A stretch of 28,194 nucleotides of DNA from contig SZWC01009455.1 in assembly GCA_023375785.1 (NCBI GenBank), forward strand, positions 73,198 through 101,391, given 5' to 3'. The notes under the pieces were generated by a model that worked only from the letters and a program-made list of their open reading frames with translations, was not told the DNA's origin and did not search any database. Source of the stretch: Penium margaritaceum. Its lineage: Eukaryota > Streptophyta > Zygnematophyceae > Desmidiales > Peniaceae. This document shows positions 19,131-28,194 of the stretch, piece by piece; the stretch's first letter is position 1; the number at the start of each line of letters is the position of its first letter. The position numbers were made by a program, and so were the translations under genes.

Positions 19131-20085
19131 TAAGAGGGGGGTGGCTGGTGATGTCGTTGAACGCTCTAGAGTCCACGTGCATCTGCATCTCTTCGAAATT
19201 CACAAAAATTTGACGTGGAGAGTTTGATGAGCCCCTCACCGAGCATCTCGTCCAGCTAATTCTTCAGTTTGGTCAGCTTGTGATCACTTATCCGATATGT
19301 CCCCTTTCACCGTCGGACTACTTCTCGGCTTCAGGTCTATCTAATGGTTGATTTTCCGCTGCGGAGCTAGCTCTTGGGATAGTTTGTCAGAAAAAAAACC
19401 CCTTCTAACTCCTCGATATGCGTTATAAACTCCTTTGATCCTGCTGTAAACTTCTCAGTTGTCGAGGCCGTCGTCGTCGTCGTACCAGCAGATGCAAATT
19501 CTTCCACTTCCCCTGCTTCCATGTTGACCAGTCATGCTTGAGCTCTGCGTTTCAGTTAGGGCTTGGCTACGTCTAGAGATATCGGCTAGTGTTTTATGGC
19601 TGCCGTAACTTTCTCTGTTGCTTCCACCTCTGCTGCTTACCCGTCGTTGCGTCTTGGGTCGATCGACAAGAGGCAGATGTCATTTTTTGCATGCGATTTT
19701 GACATAGACCGGTCCGTTGCTTCAATCCACCTACAGATTGTGCTTGTATAGGAACTCTCTCCTGAGGAGGATTTCATGTTCGCTCATTGGGCAAGTTCTC
19801 CAGAGCGTTACGTCGTCTAGATCTCTAATTTGCAGTCTGAGTGGTTCGTCAAGTCGACGGATTTGCAGTCGTCCATGGACAATTTTTCCTTCAAACACCC
19901 TTGGTTTGGTCTGGAAACCCAGCTTCCGAACCATGTCGTTGTTGAAAATTTTGTGAGAATCTCCTCCATCTAGTAATGCCGGTACCGTTATGCAAATGGG
20001 AGGAGATCTCTATGTTCTAATAGCATGTCAATTTCTTGAGCCCTTATAGGGCCTTCATAGTTGTAATACCCTGTTGGTACCATTA
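19131..20085 (-). mobile_element. Ty3/gypsy pol fragment inside copia RT
   Basis: On the minus strand, about 20015-19960 reads TVPALLDGGDSH followed by MVRKLGF, like the aspartic protease of gypsy elements (usual form: Asp-Ser/Gly-Gly with HNF and a VRKLGL-like helix). ILLRREFLYKHN resembles the end of that domain. At 19400-19200 LAPQRKINH, a stretch of IDL, ELAG/LDEMLGEGLIKLSTSNF and then MQMHVDSRAFNDIT resemble the start of gypsy RT (PER.INH.IDL...LDELL..GLI.PSTSP...MCVDYRALN.IT). The order protease then RT with no integrase between fits gypsy and not copia. Several stops and frameshifts are present. The left end of the fragment is uncertain by some tens of bases. Confidence 0.65.
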
Positions 20086-20480
20086 GTCAAACCCGGAGGC
20101 TATATCATGTAAATCTCCTTGTCACAACGTCCATGCAAGAATGCATTGTTGACGTCAATCTGCTCTAGTTCCGAGTCATGTTATGTGACCAGGCTCAAAA
20201 GTGCGCGATCAGTGGTGTATTGCCAAAGTGGAGCAAACATCTCGCTGAAGTCAATTCCAGGGATATGAGAGAACTCTTTGGCAGCAAGTCGAGCCTTGAA
20301 TCGGTTGACCTCGCCATCGGGCTTCACCTTACGGCAAATAACCCAGCAAGCTGAGACAACCTTATGGCCCATAGGGAGGTCCACAAGCTCAAAGTTACCT
20401 TGATCCTTGAGAGCATTGCGCTCCTCCTGCATGGCCTTCTTCCAAAGGTTGGCATCACCTTCCTCACCAGCCTATTGAAT
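20086..20480 (-). pseudogene. pol: R2 Pol: N-terminal half of copia RT
   Basis: The minus-strand frame reads MQEERNALKDQGNFELVDLP, then VSACWVICRKVKPDGEVNRFKARLAAKEFSHIPGIDF and RALLSLVT, which is the copia RT entry (compare AIGAKWIFRRKWKPD in copy A). After a stop it continues QIDVNNAFLHG with the first catalytic Asp, and PPGFD. There copia similarity ends and gypsy sequence follows. About 30 residues of copia RT between PPGFD and GGGFRRS are missing, so the gypsy piece replaces rather than simply interrupts. Confidence 0.85.
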
Positions 20481-21535
20481 AGTGGCTAACTATGGAGGGA
20501 TTGTGACGAGTCCACTTGCCGCAAAGCATGTAGCAACATAACGAGCAACAAAGGCCTCAAGGGTGATATGGAAGTCATGGATTTAAGGGAGTATCCCACT
20601 ACAGAGTTGGGATGAACAACCCTGACAACAACTCCTTTTGGATCGAGGCCAATGGGTCTGACAGAAGGTCCAGTTGTAGAGGATGATGCACTGGACCGTG
20701 TGCGACACTTGGGAGTGCTGAGAGGGCTGGGGTACAATCTACTGAGGGAGACAGTGGAGCCTCTCTCAGCATGTGTACGGTTCTAGGCCTACAATAGGGG
20801 TATGTGACTCAAGAATTAGGGCACGTTTGGTTTCGGCAGCGCGGATGTCGGATCCGACTTCGGCACTCGGATTCCGAGTCCAGAGTCGGAGAAGCGCGCC
20901 GCCCTTGGATAAGCTGTCGACGTGGAGCGCCGCCGGATTGGTCTCTTCCAGAGAGATACCCGTCGATCGCTCCAGTCACCGAGTGCCACCTCGGCCCTTT
21001 TCGAGCGCGGCTCCAACATCCAACTTGTGAAGTCGGATCCGACTCTGGACTCGGTCGAATCCAAACGTGCCCTTAGCTTTGAACCGATGGTAGGAGCTTG
21101 AGACTCAACACGTGGCTCTGGGGCACCAGTAGGTGCTGTAGTCTATGACACAGACACATGAGGTGAGCCAAGAGAAGAATTTGCCTGTGATTACGCTAGT
21201 GACTCAGCAGATTCTGAGCCAGAAGATGTAGTTGCAGAAGACACAAAAACCGACGAGGATGCTGGAGAAGAGGCGTTGGATGGAGAGGAAAGGCTGGGAG
21301 ACTCGCTAGCTGTGACCGGAGATGATTGAGGAGAGAGAGGGGAAGCTGAGGCACCTGAACAAGCGGGAGAGGGGGATGTACTCCCAAGACCTTGAGGATG
21401 AGGCAGAACCGCCCCCCGAAGCCGGCGGATCAAGGACAGAGAAGAGGGTGGAGCAACACGAGACAGATCACGAGGAAACAATTTGTGGAAGAATAGAGAA
21501 TCGCGAGACTCTATGACACGAGACCGGTCAGAGTC
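20481..21535 (-). pseudogene. pol: R2 Pol: Ser-rich linker between integrase and RT
   Basis: On the minus strand the frame following the integrase is rich in Ser, Pro and Ala (SPLSPQSSPVTASESPSLSS, SSATTSSGSES), as in the linkers of copies A and B but without their 12-residue tandem repeat. It includes stops. It is split by the MITE at 20819-21072. On its RT side, TTGPSVRPIGLDPKGVVVRV and PNSVVGYSLKSM resemble the pre-RT segment of copia Pol. Confidence 0.7.
20819..21072. mobile_element. Tourist-like (PIF/Harbinger) MITE, 254 bp
   Basis: The terminal inverted repeats are GGGCACGTTTGGTTTCG at 20819 and, read from the other end, GGGCACGTTTGGATTCG ending at 21072, with one mismatch in 17. Both ends are flanked by TTA (20816-20818 and 21073-21075), the target duplication of PIF/Harbinger elements. 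Inside, GTCGGATCCGAC occurs near both ends, and GAGTCCAGAGTCGG on the left is inverted as CCGACTCTGGACTC on the right, so the subterminal regions also fold back. It has no coding capacity and would have been moved by a transposase from elsewhere. The insertion lies in dead copia linker, so it came after R2. Confidence 0.92.
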
Positions 21536-22400
21536 CTAGAAGCACCAGGCTTTAGACATGGTAGAATCACCAAGAAAGGTGTAGAGACGGGCACGAAGGC
21601 TAAGCCTGTGATCCCTAAGATCCTCAGGGAGCCAGACGGCAGTAACACAGTCCAAGATGCGAGCAAGATGGAAGTCTGTACAAAAAACGAACCAATGCTC
21701 GGACGGGGTGAAATGACAAGAGAGGGGACCGTATGGAACAAATTTTGAGACCCATGTCATGTAGGACATGGCATTGAAGGATAAAGGAGGAGGTTGGTCC
21801 GAGGCACTAAGGAGAGTGTGGACACCGTCAGCAAGTGTGTGATGCCAGCATTCAGAAACACCATTTTGCTATGGTATGTAGGGAGCAGATGTCTCCATAC
21901 ACACCCTGTAAGATGACAAGAACTGTGTAGTAGATCCCATGAACTCAACACCACGGTCACAATGAAATGCTCACAGACGGCGACCACACGCGAGCTCAGC
22001 CTGTGGGAGTTAAAACTCAAGGGTGGCAAAAACTTTAGAGTTTTGGTCAAAGGGCAAACACCCAGTGCATACGCGACTAGTCTTCAGTGAGAAAAAGGAC
22101 GTAACAACTAACCCCCCTTAAGGCGTTATGAGCGAGAAGGTCCATTACTTCAGCATGCAAGAGATCAAGGGGGTGAGAGGTGCGAGTGTCAAAGGTGGAA
22201 AGAGGAGTTCGATGCATTTTGCCTTGGGCACAGTCAAGACAGTCAGCTGTACAAGGAGCAGGGCAGGTAGAAGCATCAAGTCCATGTGTAGGCTGGTGAT
22301 GGAGCAAGTACCAGTGTCAAAAGTGTGAATGTGGCGATGCAGGCGATGCAACAGCTGTGGGTTTTCTGGGGGGAGGGAGTGAGCCAGATGGATACGTGCG
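21536..22400 (-). pseudogene. pol: R2 Pol: integrase
   Basis: On the minus strand LLHRLHRHIHTFDTG and CLDCAQGKMHRTP mark the zinc-binding domain. HPLDLLHAEVMD lies where the first catalytic Asp should be and reads Glu. The middle of the core is shifted and full of stops. QNGVSECWHH corresponds to QNGVSERWN with the Arg changed. MSYMTWVSKFVPYGPLSCHFTPSEHW and LYTFLGDSTMSKAWCF match the C-terminal half of copies A and B. The integrase is not functional. Confidence 0.85.
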
Positions 22401-22800
22401 ACTGTGCCACAGCAAAGTACAGAAGAGAGAACATGAAACAAAAGATCACAATGTTTGCCTTGAAATAAGATGCAGCTGGTGGTTCGGTGTGACACAAATA
22501 CAATGACATGGCTAGAGAAGAAGTCCCATGCCCTTGTCATTGAGAGTCATCACAGAGAGCAGACTCAGCTTAAGAGAGGGTGCATACAACACGTCTGGTA
22601 GAAACAGCCCACCCAGGCCCAACAAACCGGACAACACCGACGCCCTGAATCGGAAGAAGTTGGCCTGAGCCAATACGAAAGAAGATAATGGAGCCAACGG
22701 GCCCCAAAGAGAAAAACAAGGAACGAGAGGATGTCATGTGGTGGGTGTTTCTAGAGTTAAGAATCTAGAAGCCACCCGAAATGCGCACAGATGCGGAAAC
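22401..22800 (-). pseudogene. pol: R2 Pol: aspartic protease
   Basis: The minus strand at about 22765-22735 encodes ILNSRNTHHMTSSRS where copy B has IIDSGATHHMTASRE. The catalytic Asp is Asn (codon at 22756-22758) and the following Gly is Arg, so the active site is lost. Further on, in other frames, IGSGQLLPIQGVGVVRF and FLPDVLYAPSLKLSLLSVMTL follow the copia protease order. The domain is recognisable only by comparison with A and B. Confidence 0.8.
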
Positions 22801-24675
22801 ACGTATGAAAAAAATAATGACGGAGCGTGATGGGAGCTATTGACCACACGCGGCAAGATGACGAGGCAAGCGAATGGACGGCCAATCCTTAATCCACGGA
22901 ACATCAACAGGGAGACACCCTTGGATGCAATGCGATGCAAACCCGCGAAGGCCCCGGTCTGACTCACACGCAAGTGACCCCAGACATGAACGGGTACTTT
23001 CACCTCCCTGATCACAAAGGTGACGCTGATGGATGACATGAGTGAGGGCTGCATCCAACTGGCGGTCGTCCTCAGGTGGGTCAGGGGTGATGACGACCCC
23101 TGACGACGGGGGTCGCTGGGAGCAGTCTGGCGAGACCCATGTTGGTGGAGAGTAGGGACCAGAAGGGGGGTCGTAGAAGACAGAGCCACCAAATTCTCGA
23201 GGCCAACCTCATGGGTAGGGCGGCGAGAAGTACGTTGCGGTGGTGCTGTAGGCAACAGTATTGGTAGAGGCTGACAACCCGCGGATGGGGGACGCGGAGG
23301 AGGCAGAGGTGTGGGAAGCACCACTGTCGCCACCAGAGGAGCGTGCCCAGTGTGCTCACATCACAGATGCGACATATGCATTGTCAGGGGATGCAAGGAA
23401 CTTTGGGGTAACATGCTCGGTGGTGCCACAGTTCCAGCACATCACAGTGCCAGTGGATGAGGCAAAGGAGGGCGAGCTCCTGGAACCTCTTCCTTTGCAG
23501 TGCTCTCCTTTTCCACCACCTTATCTGCCACTAGAAGGACCGTTCTTCCCTTTTCCTCGACCCTAACTGCCCGCTTGGGAAACCAGAGACGAGGTAGACG
23601 TGGAAGGCGAGGATGCAGAGGATGACGAGGAGGAGGTGGAAAAATAAGGGGGCACACTGGTGGTAGCCGTAACTTCTCCACAATAAATGTGTTTGTTCCG
23701 TAAGACGTTCTACCAGTCGGTGAGGCGTTGCATTGTAAACTCACAAAGAAAACCAATGCTCGGAGGGGCATCAGCGGAGAGAGGCTCAGCGACGAGGCAT
23801 TTGAGATCTGATGCCTTGACCTCTCTAAAGATTTGTGACAGCTCGGGGATGAGGCCGTTGACGATGGAAAGAATGGCAGGGAGTTATCCATGCATTACCT
23901 TACCCAGGTCATGCAACAAATAGTAACTACGAGGCCAATGGGCATAAGTAATCTCATTAGCATGCATAAATAGCGTGTTGAACTAGACAGTGAGGACAGT
24001 TCGTGTTGCATGTCCTGGAATTGTGGTGTGGCGCTTGATGAGAGCGTATGTACCAATGGGGTTAGTAGGCGTACGACGTGCAGTGTCAGCACTATACAAT
24101 CGGATATCATCAGTGAGATTGTCAGGCCCTCTTCGGATGAGAGCACAAATAGAATGAGCTGAATCAGTTTCAATAGGATCAAAAGGAGGAGTGGCATATG
24201 TAATGGGCTCATGATAATATTCCCAAAGCTGCTCTCCCTGTGCCCATGCACTGAATCAAATTTCCCAAGAGTAAAAGGTGAGTTGAGGACTGACGTGAGG
24301 TGGAGACTTGTCAAAGTCATGTTGGCATTGTGGCTGCAATGCGAGGGCTTTGGCTTCAATTACGCCTACTGTAACAGTGACTGCAAGAGGATCAGACTGA
24401 ACTAAGCCAGAAGTGTAAGATGCGGAAGCGGGTGGAGCAGATAATGGAGCAGTGACGCCAGCAGCAATGGACGCACAAGGAATAGCACACAGAGTGGGCT
24501 ATAGGCGGTTCAGGACCAAGTCAGCTATGTGGTCTGCAAAGATTTCCTGGTCTTCTTGCTCATAACTCAGCCTCTCTGCAGTTGTGCGCTGAGCAATGAG
24601 AGCTTTTTGGAGTGCAGCGTGCTCACATTGTAGTTCTACTTGCAAGGAAGCATATTGTCCATCGTCCACTGGCAT
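22801..24675 (-). pseudogene. gag: R2 Gag and Gag-Pol linker
   Basis: A minus-strand ATG at 24675 starts MPVDDGQYASLQVELQCEHA, a helical, Gln/Leu/Glu-rich N terminus that ends at TAG 24499-24501. After further Ala/Ser-rich sequence, frames at 24200-23890 include ICALIRRGPDNLTDD and YAHWPRSYYLLHDLG, which match ALINGGPNKLTNEF and DAYWARTLHLLPYLG of the R3 gag. A zinc knuckle at 23398-23439 reads CWNCGTTEHVTPKF, with the last Cys changed to Phe. Basic, Gly/Lys-rich sequence precedes it. From 23340 to 22801 the sequence is a Ser/Pro-rich linker towards the protease. Several frameshifts are present. Confidence 0.7.
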
Positions 24676-25256
24676 GGTTCTAGTGACGTCACTTTGCCTG
24701 AAAACTTTGGCAGATTTTCCTTTGCCCCAGTGGGCGTGGGACGCGTGCGGTGAGAGTCTCAGCTCAATGTTGCGCTACAAGGAAAAGTACCTAGATGCAC
24801 AAACATGCCGGAGCATACAGGGGAGAGAGAGAGCCCAGAAAAGAATGTCATGCCCACAAGGCCAAGCGGTGGAGGGAGAACATAGAAGGAAGCATAGCAG
24901 CAGCGGATTCTGCAACGAATACCATAGTGGATGATGTACATACAAGGAGACACGTAGTACCTGCCAGGGTTGCGGCTATGAGCATGGAGACTACTACTGT
25001 TGTGGAGACAAGGACCAGCACGGGACGACTCAACGTTGAAGCAGATGGAGTGGAAGATGCAAGGGACGTAGAAGTGTGGAAAAAGGCCATTGCATTGGAA
25101 AGAGTAGTGGCTGCTACTCCAGCCGTTGCTGCTACTTTGTCTGCTACAAAAGCAACCTGGGTAACTATGTTGACTACAGCTGCAACAAGAGGCCTATGAT
25201 CAACTGCGGCTATTGTGTACATCAACCGCTTTCCTAGTAGCATTGTTGGCACTAAC
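24676..25256 (-). other. R2 leader between LTR and gag
   Basis: On the minus strand this lies between the truncated LTR and the likely gag start. One frame (25252-24848) is open for 134 codons and rich in Ala, Val, Thr and Ser, reflecting a GTAGCAG-like triplet bias similar to the CAG tract in the forward leader. It has no known domain, and I take it as low-complexity leader. The primer binding site is not recognisable. Confidence 0.5.
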
Positions 25257-25766
25257 GTAGACCCTCACCTTTGTTAGGCTTGTTACTCAGTAAATCGAGA
25301 AAATCCATTATTTTCTGGCCTGTGGGGTTTTCTTGGTGGGCTATGCAAGACGGTCGACAGCCGCAAAGCAGGGCGTCATACGTTTTCCTTGAAAACTGGA
25401 CCATACCAAAATATGCACGCTGCAAACACAGTTGTGCAGTCAGAATCAGCTAGAAGACTCACACAGCAAATTAATGGCTGCCTGACCCTAGGCAGACTCT
25501 GTGCTACTAAAAAAAAACCGCCTATGACTGTTGCTGACATGAGTGACGGTGGTTGCTACCGATGGGGCTAACCGTGCGCTGCTGCCAAGTGGGAGGCTCC
25601 ACACGTTGATATGGAAGCCATGTATCTCACAGTGGTGCAACGTCCCCTCTATCACTGAGCACCCGCTGTCATCAACAGCCGCCGATTGAGTTGTCTACAT
25701 GACCATGTACACCAGCGAAGAGGTCCAGTACAGATAAGTGAGACAGTGCAGACGCAAATCACAACA
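25257..25766 (-). repeat. First two-thirds of an LTR (R2 5' LTR)
   Basis: On the minus strand it starts TGTTGTGATTTGCGTCTGCA at 25766 and shares the LTR core with the other copies (GGTATGGTCCAGTTTTC, the TGACTGCACAACTG-type segment, the GTAACAAGCCT segment). Similarity stops near GGTGAGGGTCTA at about 25257, close to the internal point where the LTR at 17578 also stops. It closely resembles that LTR in this last part (GTAACAAGCCT.ACA.AG.TGAGG), which suggests that the two are the pair of one element. Confidence 0.75.
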
Positions 25767-26579
25767 GCAACAATCGAGCAGCACACGTGGATAACTGACC
25801 AGGCACAGCCTTTCCAAGATAAGGCAGAAGGTGCAGGGTACGAGCCCAATAGGCATCAGCAATATCATCAGCACATATGTGCAATTGGTTGAACTGCATA
25901 GTGGGCACACTCTGGGCTGCATGATTGGTGATAATCTTGCGACTGCGAATCAAAGCGTGTGCTCCAAAGATGTCAGTCTGAGTTCCATGAGCTAAGTCGG
26001 CATTGTGTGTGCCGAATTCATTAGTGAGCTTGTTAGGACCCCCATTGATAAGGGCACAGACAACACTTGCTTCTTGAGTGGGACTGGGAACAGAGGGGGA
26101 CATGACAGAGGAGTCACATGGAAAACAACACTCACAAACTGAAGCGGGTCTTCAAGGAAAAGAAAGACAGCTTGTCAGTGAAGTGGGGTTGAGCACCACA
26201 AAAAAGGTGCTAGGGCTAGGGAAGCAAGGAACAAGCAACAATTGCACCTGCGGTGGCTTTTGAAGCAGCAAAAAAGGCAGAGGCAGTAGGGTCAACTGGT
26301 TCATCAACAATATTCAAAGAGGTAGATTTGGTCGGTTGAGTGGGAACGACACTGCTGAAGTGGCAACGGCAGGATCAAGAGCGACAGAGAGGTGCCCCAT
26401 GACCACATCAACAACAGGCATGGCCATTTCTTCTTGATCATCGCTGTCGCGATGTATGTGCTCTTCAGTGGGACGCTGAGCTGCCTGAGCTATGCGCAGT
26501 GCTTCTTGCAACTCAGCAATGGTTTGTTTGTGCTCAGTGATGATGAAGATTTTTCTGGTTGGGTTTCCTCTGCCCCCAT
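25767..26579 (-). pseudogene. gag: Gag of a third minus-strand copia element (R3)
   Basis: A minus-strand ATG at 26579 begins MGAEETQPEKSSSS. In a neighbouring frame IAELQEALRIAQAAQRPTEE resembles the helical start of R2 Gag (LQKALIAQRTTAERLSYEQE). The frame 26103-25759 contains VVCALINGGPNKLTNEF, GAHALIRSRK and DAYWARTLHLLPYLGKAVPG, which align with the R2 gag core. The gene is cut at 25767 by the start of the R2 LTR, so the zinc knuckle and pol are missing. No LTR or primer site of R3 is visible to the right. Confidence 0.65.
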
Positions 26580-27262
26580 GTGTATGTGAAATATGTATGA
26601 AGGACGAAGGTCACTGAATCTGCTGTTGCACGGGCATGAACACAAGGGCACAACAAGCAAAACCATGAAATACCAAGAGAGTAGCCAGGGTCAGATCAGG
26701 AGGAATTCTTACCACACGGGAGGAGTGGGAGTAGCACGAAAAGCGTCGGAAGAACAGCCACTGTAAAGACCTCGAGAACGGTGACCCATGAAGCAGCCAA
26801 GACTGCAATGCACATGAAGCCAGTAAACACAGCCGTGGAGAGTGTTGACATGATGTGCCCCTTGCCATGAGTGCCGTTGATCGTACTCCCTGGTTTGATC
26901 ACTGATCGAAAACCTGATCTGACTTTGGATTTTGATTTCTTGGATTTTTCCATGCAAGATCGAGCTTTGAATCGCTCGATTTGAGTGAGTATTCAGAAAG
27001 TTAGCCTAGCCCGAAGTTTGGATGTTTGGCGGGTGGAATCTGGTACCCGCCATGGGTGGCGGGATAATCCACCACCAGTGATCCGAGTTCGTCTCCAACG
27101 AGCTCCAAATGCACCTGGGCCATGAATGAAGTGACTAGAGGAACTTCCTTGACCAGGGTGACCTTCTCCTTGACTTCTGGGCAAGGAAAGGCGCTTCGAC
27201 GAGTCATCGTCGAAGCGCCTCCCGTTGCCTAGCGTGCAAGGCAAGGTGGGCGGCACCACCAA
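26580..27262. other. No recognised gene; small basic/hydrophobic frame
   Basis: The only frame of note is on the minus strand, 26953-26696 (85 codons): a Lys/Ser-rich start (MEKSKKSKSKVRSGFRS) followed by two hydrophobic stretches that could be membrane segments. Another minus-strand frame (27262-26993) overlaps its upstream region in a different frame. Neither matches a family I know, and no splice or promoter signal supports them. The region may be the lost 5' part of R3 or host DNA. A perfect hairpin lies at 27189-27220. Confidence 0.35.
27189..27220. repeat. Perfect 14-bp inverted repeat with 4-base loop
   Basis: AGGCGCTTCGACGA (27189-27202) is the exact reverse complement of TCGTCGAAGCGCCT (27207-27220), with loop GTCA. 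The strong GC stem would be stable in RNA or single-stranded DNA. No flanking duplication or T-tract marks it as a transposon end or terminator. Confidence 0.9.
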
Positions 27263-27627
27263 GGGTTACTTCGACGGCCATAGCAGGGGCTCTACTGCTC
27301 CAATTTGGGCGTGCTTGGATGCGTTGGAAAGCTTAAATCACAGGCTATAAGGATCTGATATAATCTCACTATAAGAAGTAACAAAAACGTGTTTTGATTC
27401 AGATCTACTGAATGTGACGTGTTCTGCACACTCACATCCGTGACCCTTGTGCTCCACACTCTTCGCCAAAGGTGTCCATTGACTGCCCCAAACACTGGTA
27501 GCGTGCATCATTGAAAGCTAGGCATCCTTGAGGGTGCCTCCACACCCATTAGTGAAAACAAAGGGTTATGGGTCCACGTGCCTAGAAGGACCCTGGCTCT
27601 ACAACATTCATGCTACCGCCGCGCGCC
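27263..27627 (+). other. Sequence upstream of a forward gag; no gene
   Basis: About 365 bp without a useful frame before the gag at 27628. It should hold leader and LTR of that element. I cannot find the initiator-Met primer site or a clear LTR end, so the element may use another primer or be truncated. AT-rich sequence at 27350-27390 (TATAATCTCACTATAAG) could be a promoter but is unproven. Confidence 0.35.
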
Positions 27628-28194
27628 ATGGCACCGACCGAGCAAGAGAGCATTGGCGTTGTCTCGAAGTTCGATGGGCTCGGCTTCCACTTGTGGAGGT
27701 GGGAGTTTGAGGTCTACCTTGATGAGAAGGGTCTGCTTGAGCTGGTCAACGGTAAAGAAACGACCCCTCCGGATACCGCGACGCCAGAGGAAGTGGAAGC
27801 ATATAAGAAGCGCAACAAGAAGGCGCTTGCCTTGTTAGTGTATGCGCTTGCTCCGACGTAGCGTTCACTCATTCAAGGATGCACGGAGGCCACGGAGGCC
27901 TGGAAGAAGCTCTGCACCATCTACCAGTCTACTAACCTTGCTAACCATCTCTTTGTCTTCAAGAGGCTCGTGACCCTCCGAGCCAACGAAGGCGACGACA
28001 TCATGGAGATCCTGCGACAGATTGAGTCCATGACTGCCGAGTACGTAGCCACAGGGTGGAAGGTCGACCCTCAGCTGCAAGCCATGATCCTCCTCCTGGC
28101 CTTGCCGGACAGTTGGAGTCCCATGATCACCGTCGTAGGCGGCTGGTCCGCCGATGAGCTGAAGTACCCGAAGGTGGCTGAGTACGTCCGCAAT
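27628..28194 (+). pseudogene. gag: Copia-type Gag of another family (runs off the end)
   Basis: The ATG at 27628 starts MAPTEQESIGVVSKFDGLGF and leads into FHLWRWEFEVYLDEKGLLELVNG, the classic N terminus of copia Gag (KFDG.NF..WK..M...L...L). The segment EAWKKLCTIYQSTNLANHLFV and later MTAEYVATGW and LLALPDSWSPMITVV follow the UBN2-type gag domain order (LW..L...Y, L..LP..W). One TAG at 27859-27861 (after ALAPT) is the only break; otherwise the frame is open to the window end. An upstream ATG at 27610 is in frame, but the later one has the better fit to family length. This Gag is unlike those of A, R2 and R3, so it marks a separate lineage. The zinc knuckle and pol would lie beyond the window. 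Confidence 0.85.

Larger units (their letters stand above)
17578..25766 (-). mobile_element. Minus-strand Ty1/copia element R2 (nested, decayed)
   Basis: Reading the minus strand from 25766 the order is partial 5' LTR, leader, gag, protease, integrase, linker, RT, RNase H and partial 3' LTR. It is thus a nearly full-length copia element of about 8 kb. It includes a 254-bp MITE in the linker and about 950 bp of gypsy sequence in the RT. The encoded proteins are related to those of copies A and B but far more diverged, with stops and frameshifts in every domain. Neither LTR is complete at its inner or outer end, and no primer binding site remains. Confidence 0.8.

Noticed and set aside
24795..25252. 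134-codon frames on both strands in the R2 leader
   Set aside because: Both strands are open because of a triplet bias (GTAGCAG-like). The residues are low-complexity Ala, Val, Thr and Ser with no domain.

Overview
The window looks like repeat-rich nuclear DNA of a eukaryote, most likely a land plant or a related green (streptophyte) alga. The evidence is Ty1/copia retrotransposons with the initiator-methionine-tRNA primer site usual in plants, a Tourist-like MITE with a TTA target duplication, and stop codons concentrated at CAG, CTG and CpG sites, as expected from plant-type cytosine methylation. The species cannot be named from the sequence. I find no intact host gene, no RNA gene and no CRISPR array. 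Nearly everything recognisable from 4.6 kb onward is decayed retrotransposon.

Layout: 1-700 is an AT-rich microsatellite and satellite-like tract. 701-4650 holds no gene I can recognise, only short repeats and two hairpins. 4651-15447 is a forward copia composite. It has a full 5' LTR (4651-5499), a primer binding site, a leader and gag region swollen by CAG-type repeats (5786-7135), a decayed gag, and then two successive copies of pol. Copy A runs from protease to reverse transcriptase (8185-11966). It is fused at 11966/11967 to copy B, which runs from protease to the start of RNase H (11967-15447).

15448-17577 is a short segment in disorder: the 3' third of an LTR (forward), a 326-bp spacer, an LTR on the minus strand with a partial tandem copy across a single N, and the C-terminal part of an RNase H on the minus strand. 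Turning this ~2.1-kb block around joins the two halves of an RNase H and the two halves of an LTR. I therefore read it as an inversion or a misassembly.

17578-25766 is a minus-strand copia element (called R2) in the order LTR, gag, protease, integrase, linker, RT, RNase H, LTR. It is heavily decayed. Its linker carries the MITE (20819-21072) and its RT carries a piece of a Ty3/gypsy pol (about 19131-20085). 25767-26579 is the gag of a third minus-strand element (R3), cut off by the R2 5' LTR. 26580-27627 has no recognised gene. 27628-28194 is the start of a gag from a different forward copia family and runs off the window end.

The parts do not form a functional pathway. They record nested insertion, recombination and mutation of one copia lineage. 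I found no novel system; the most informative result is the inversion, followed by the gypsy/copia chimera and the pattern of stop codons.
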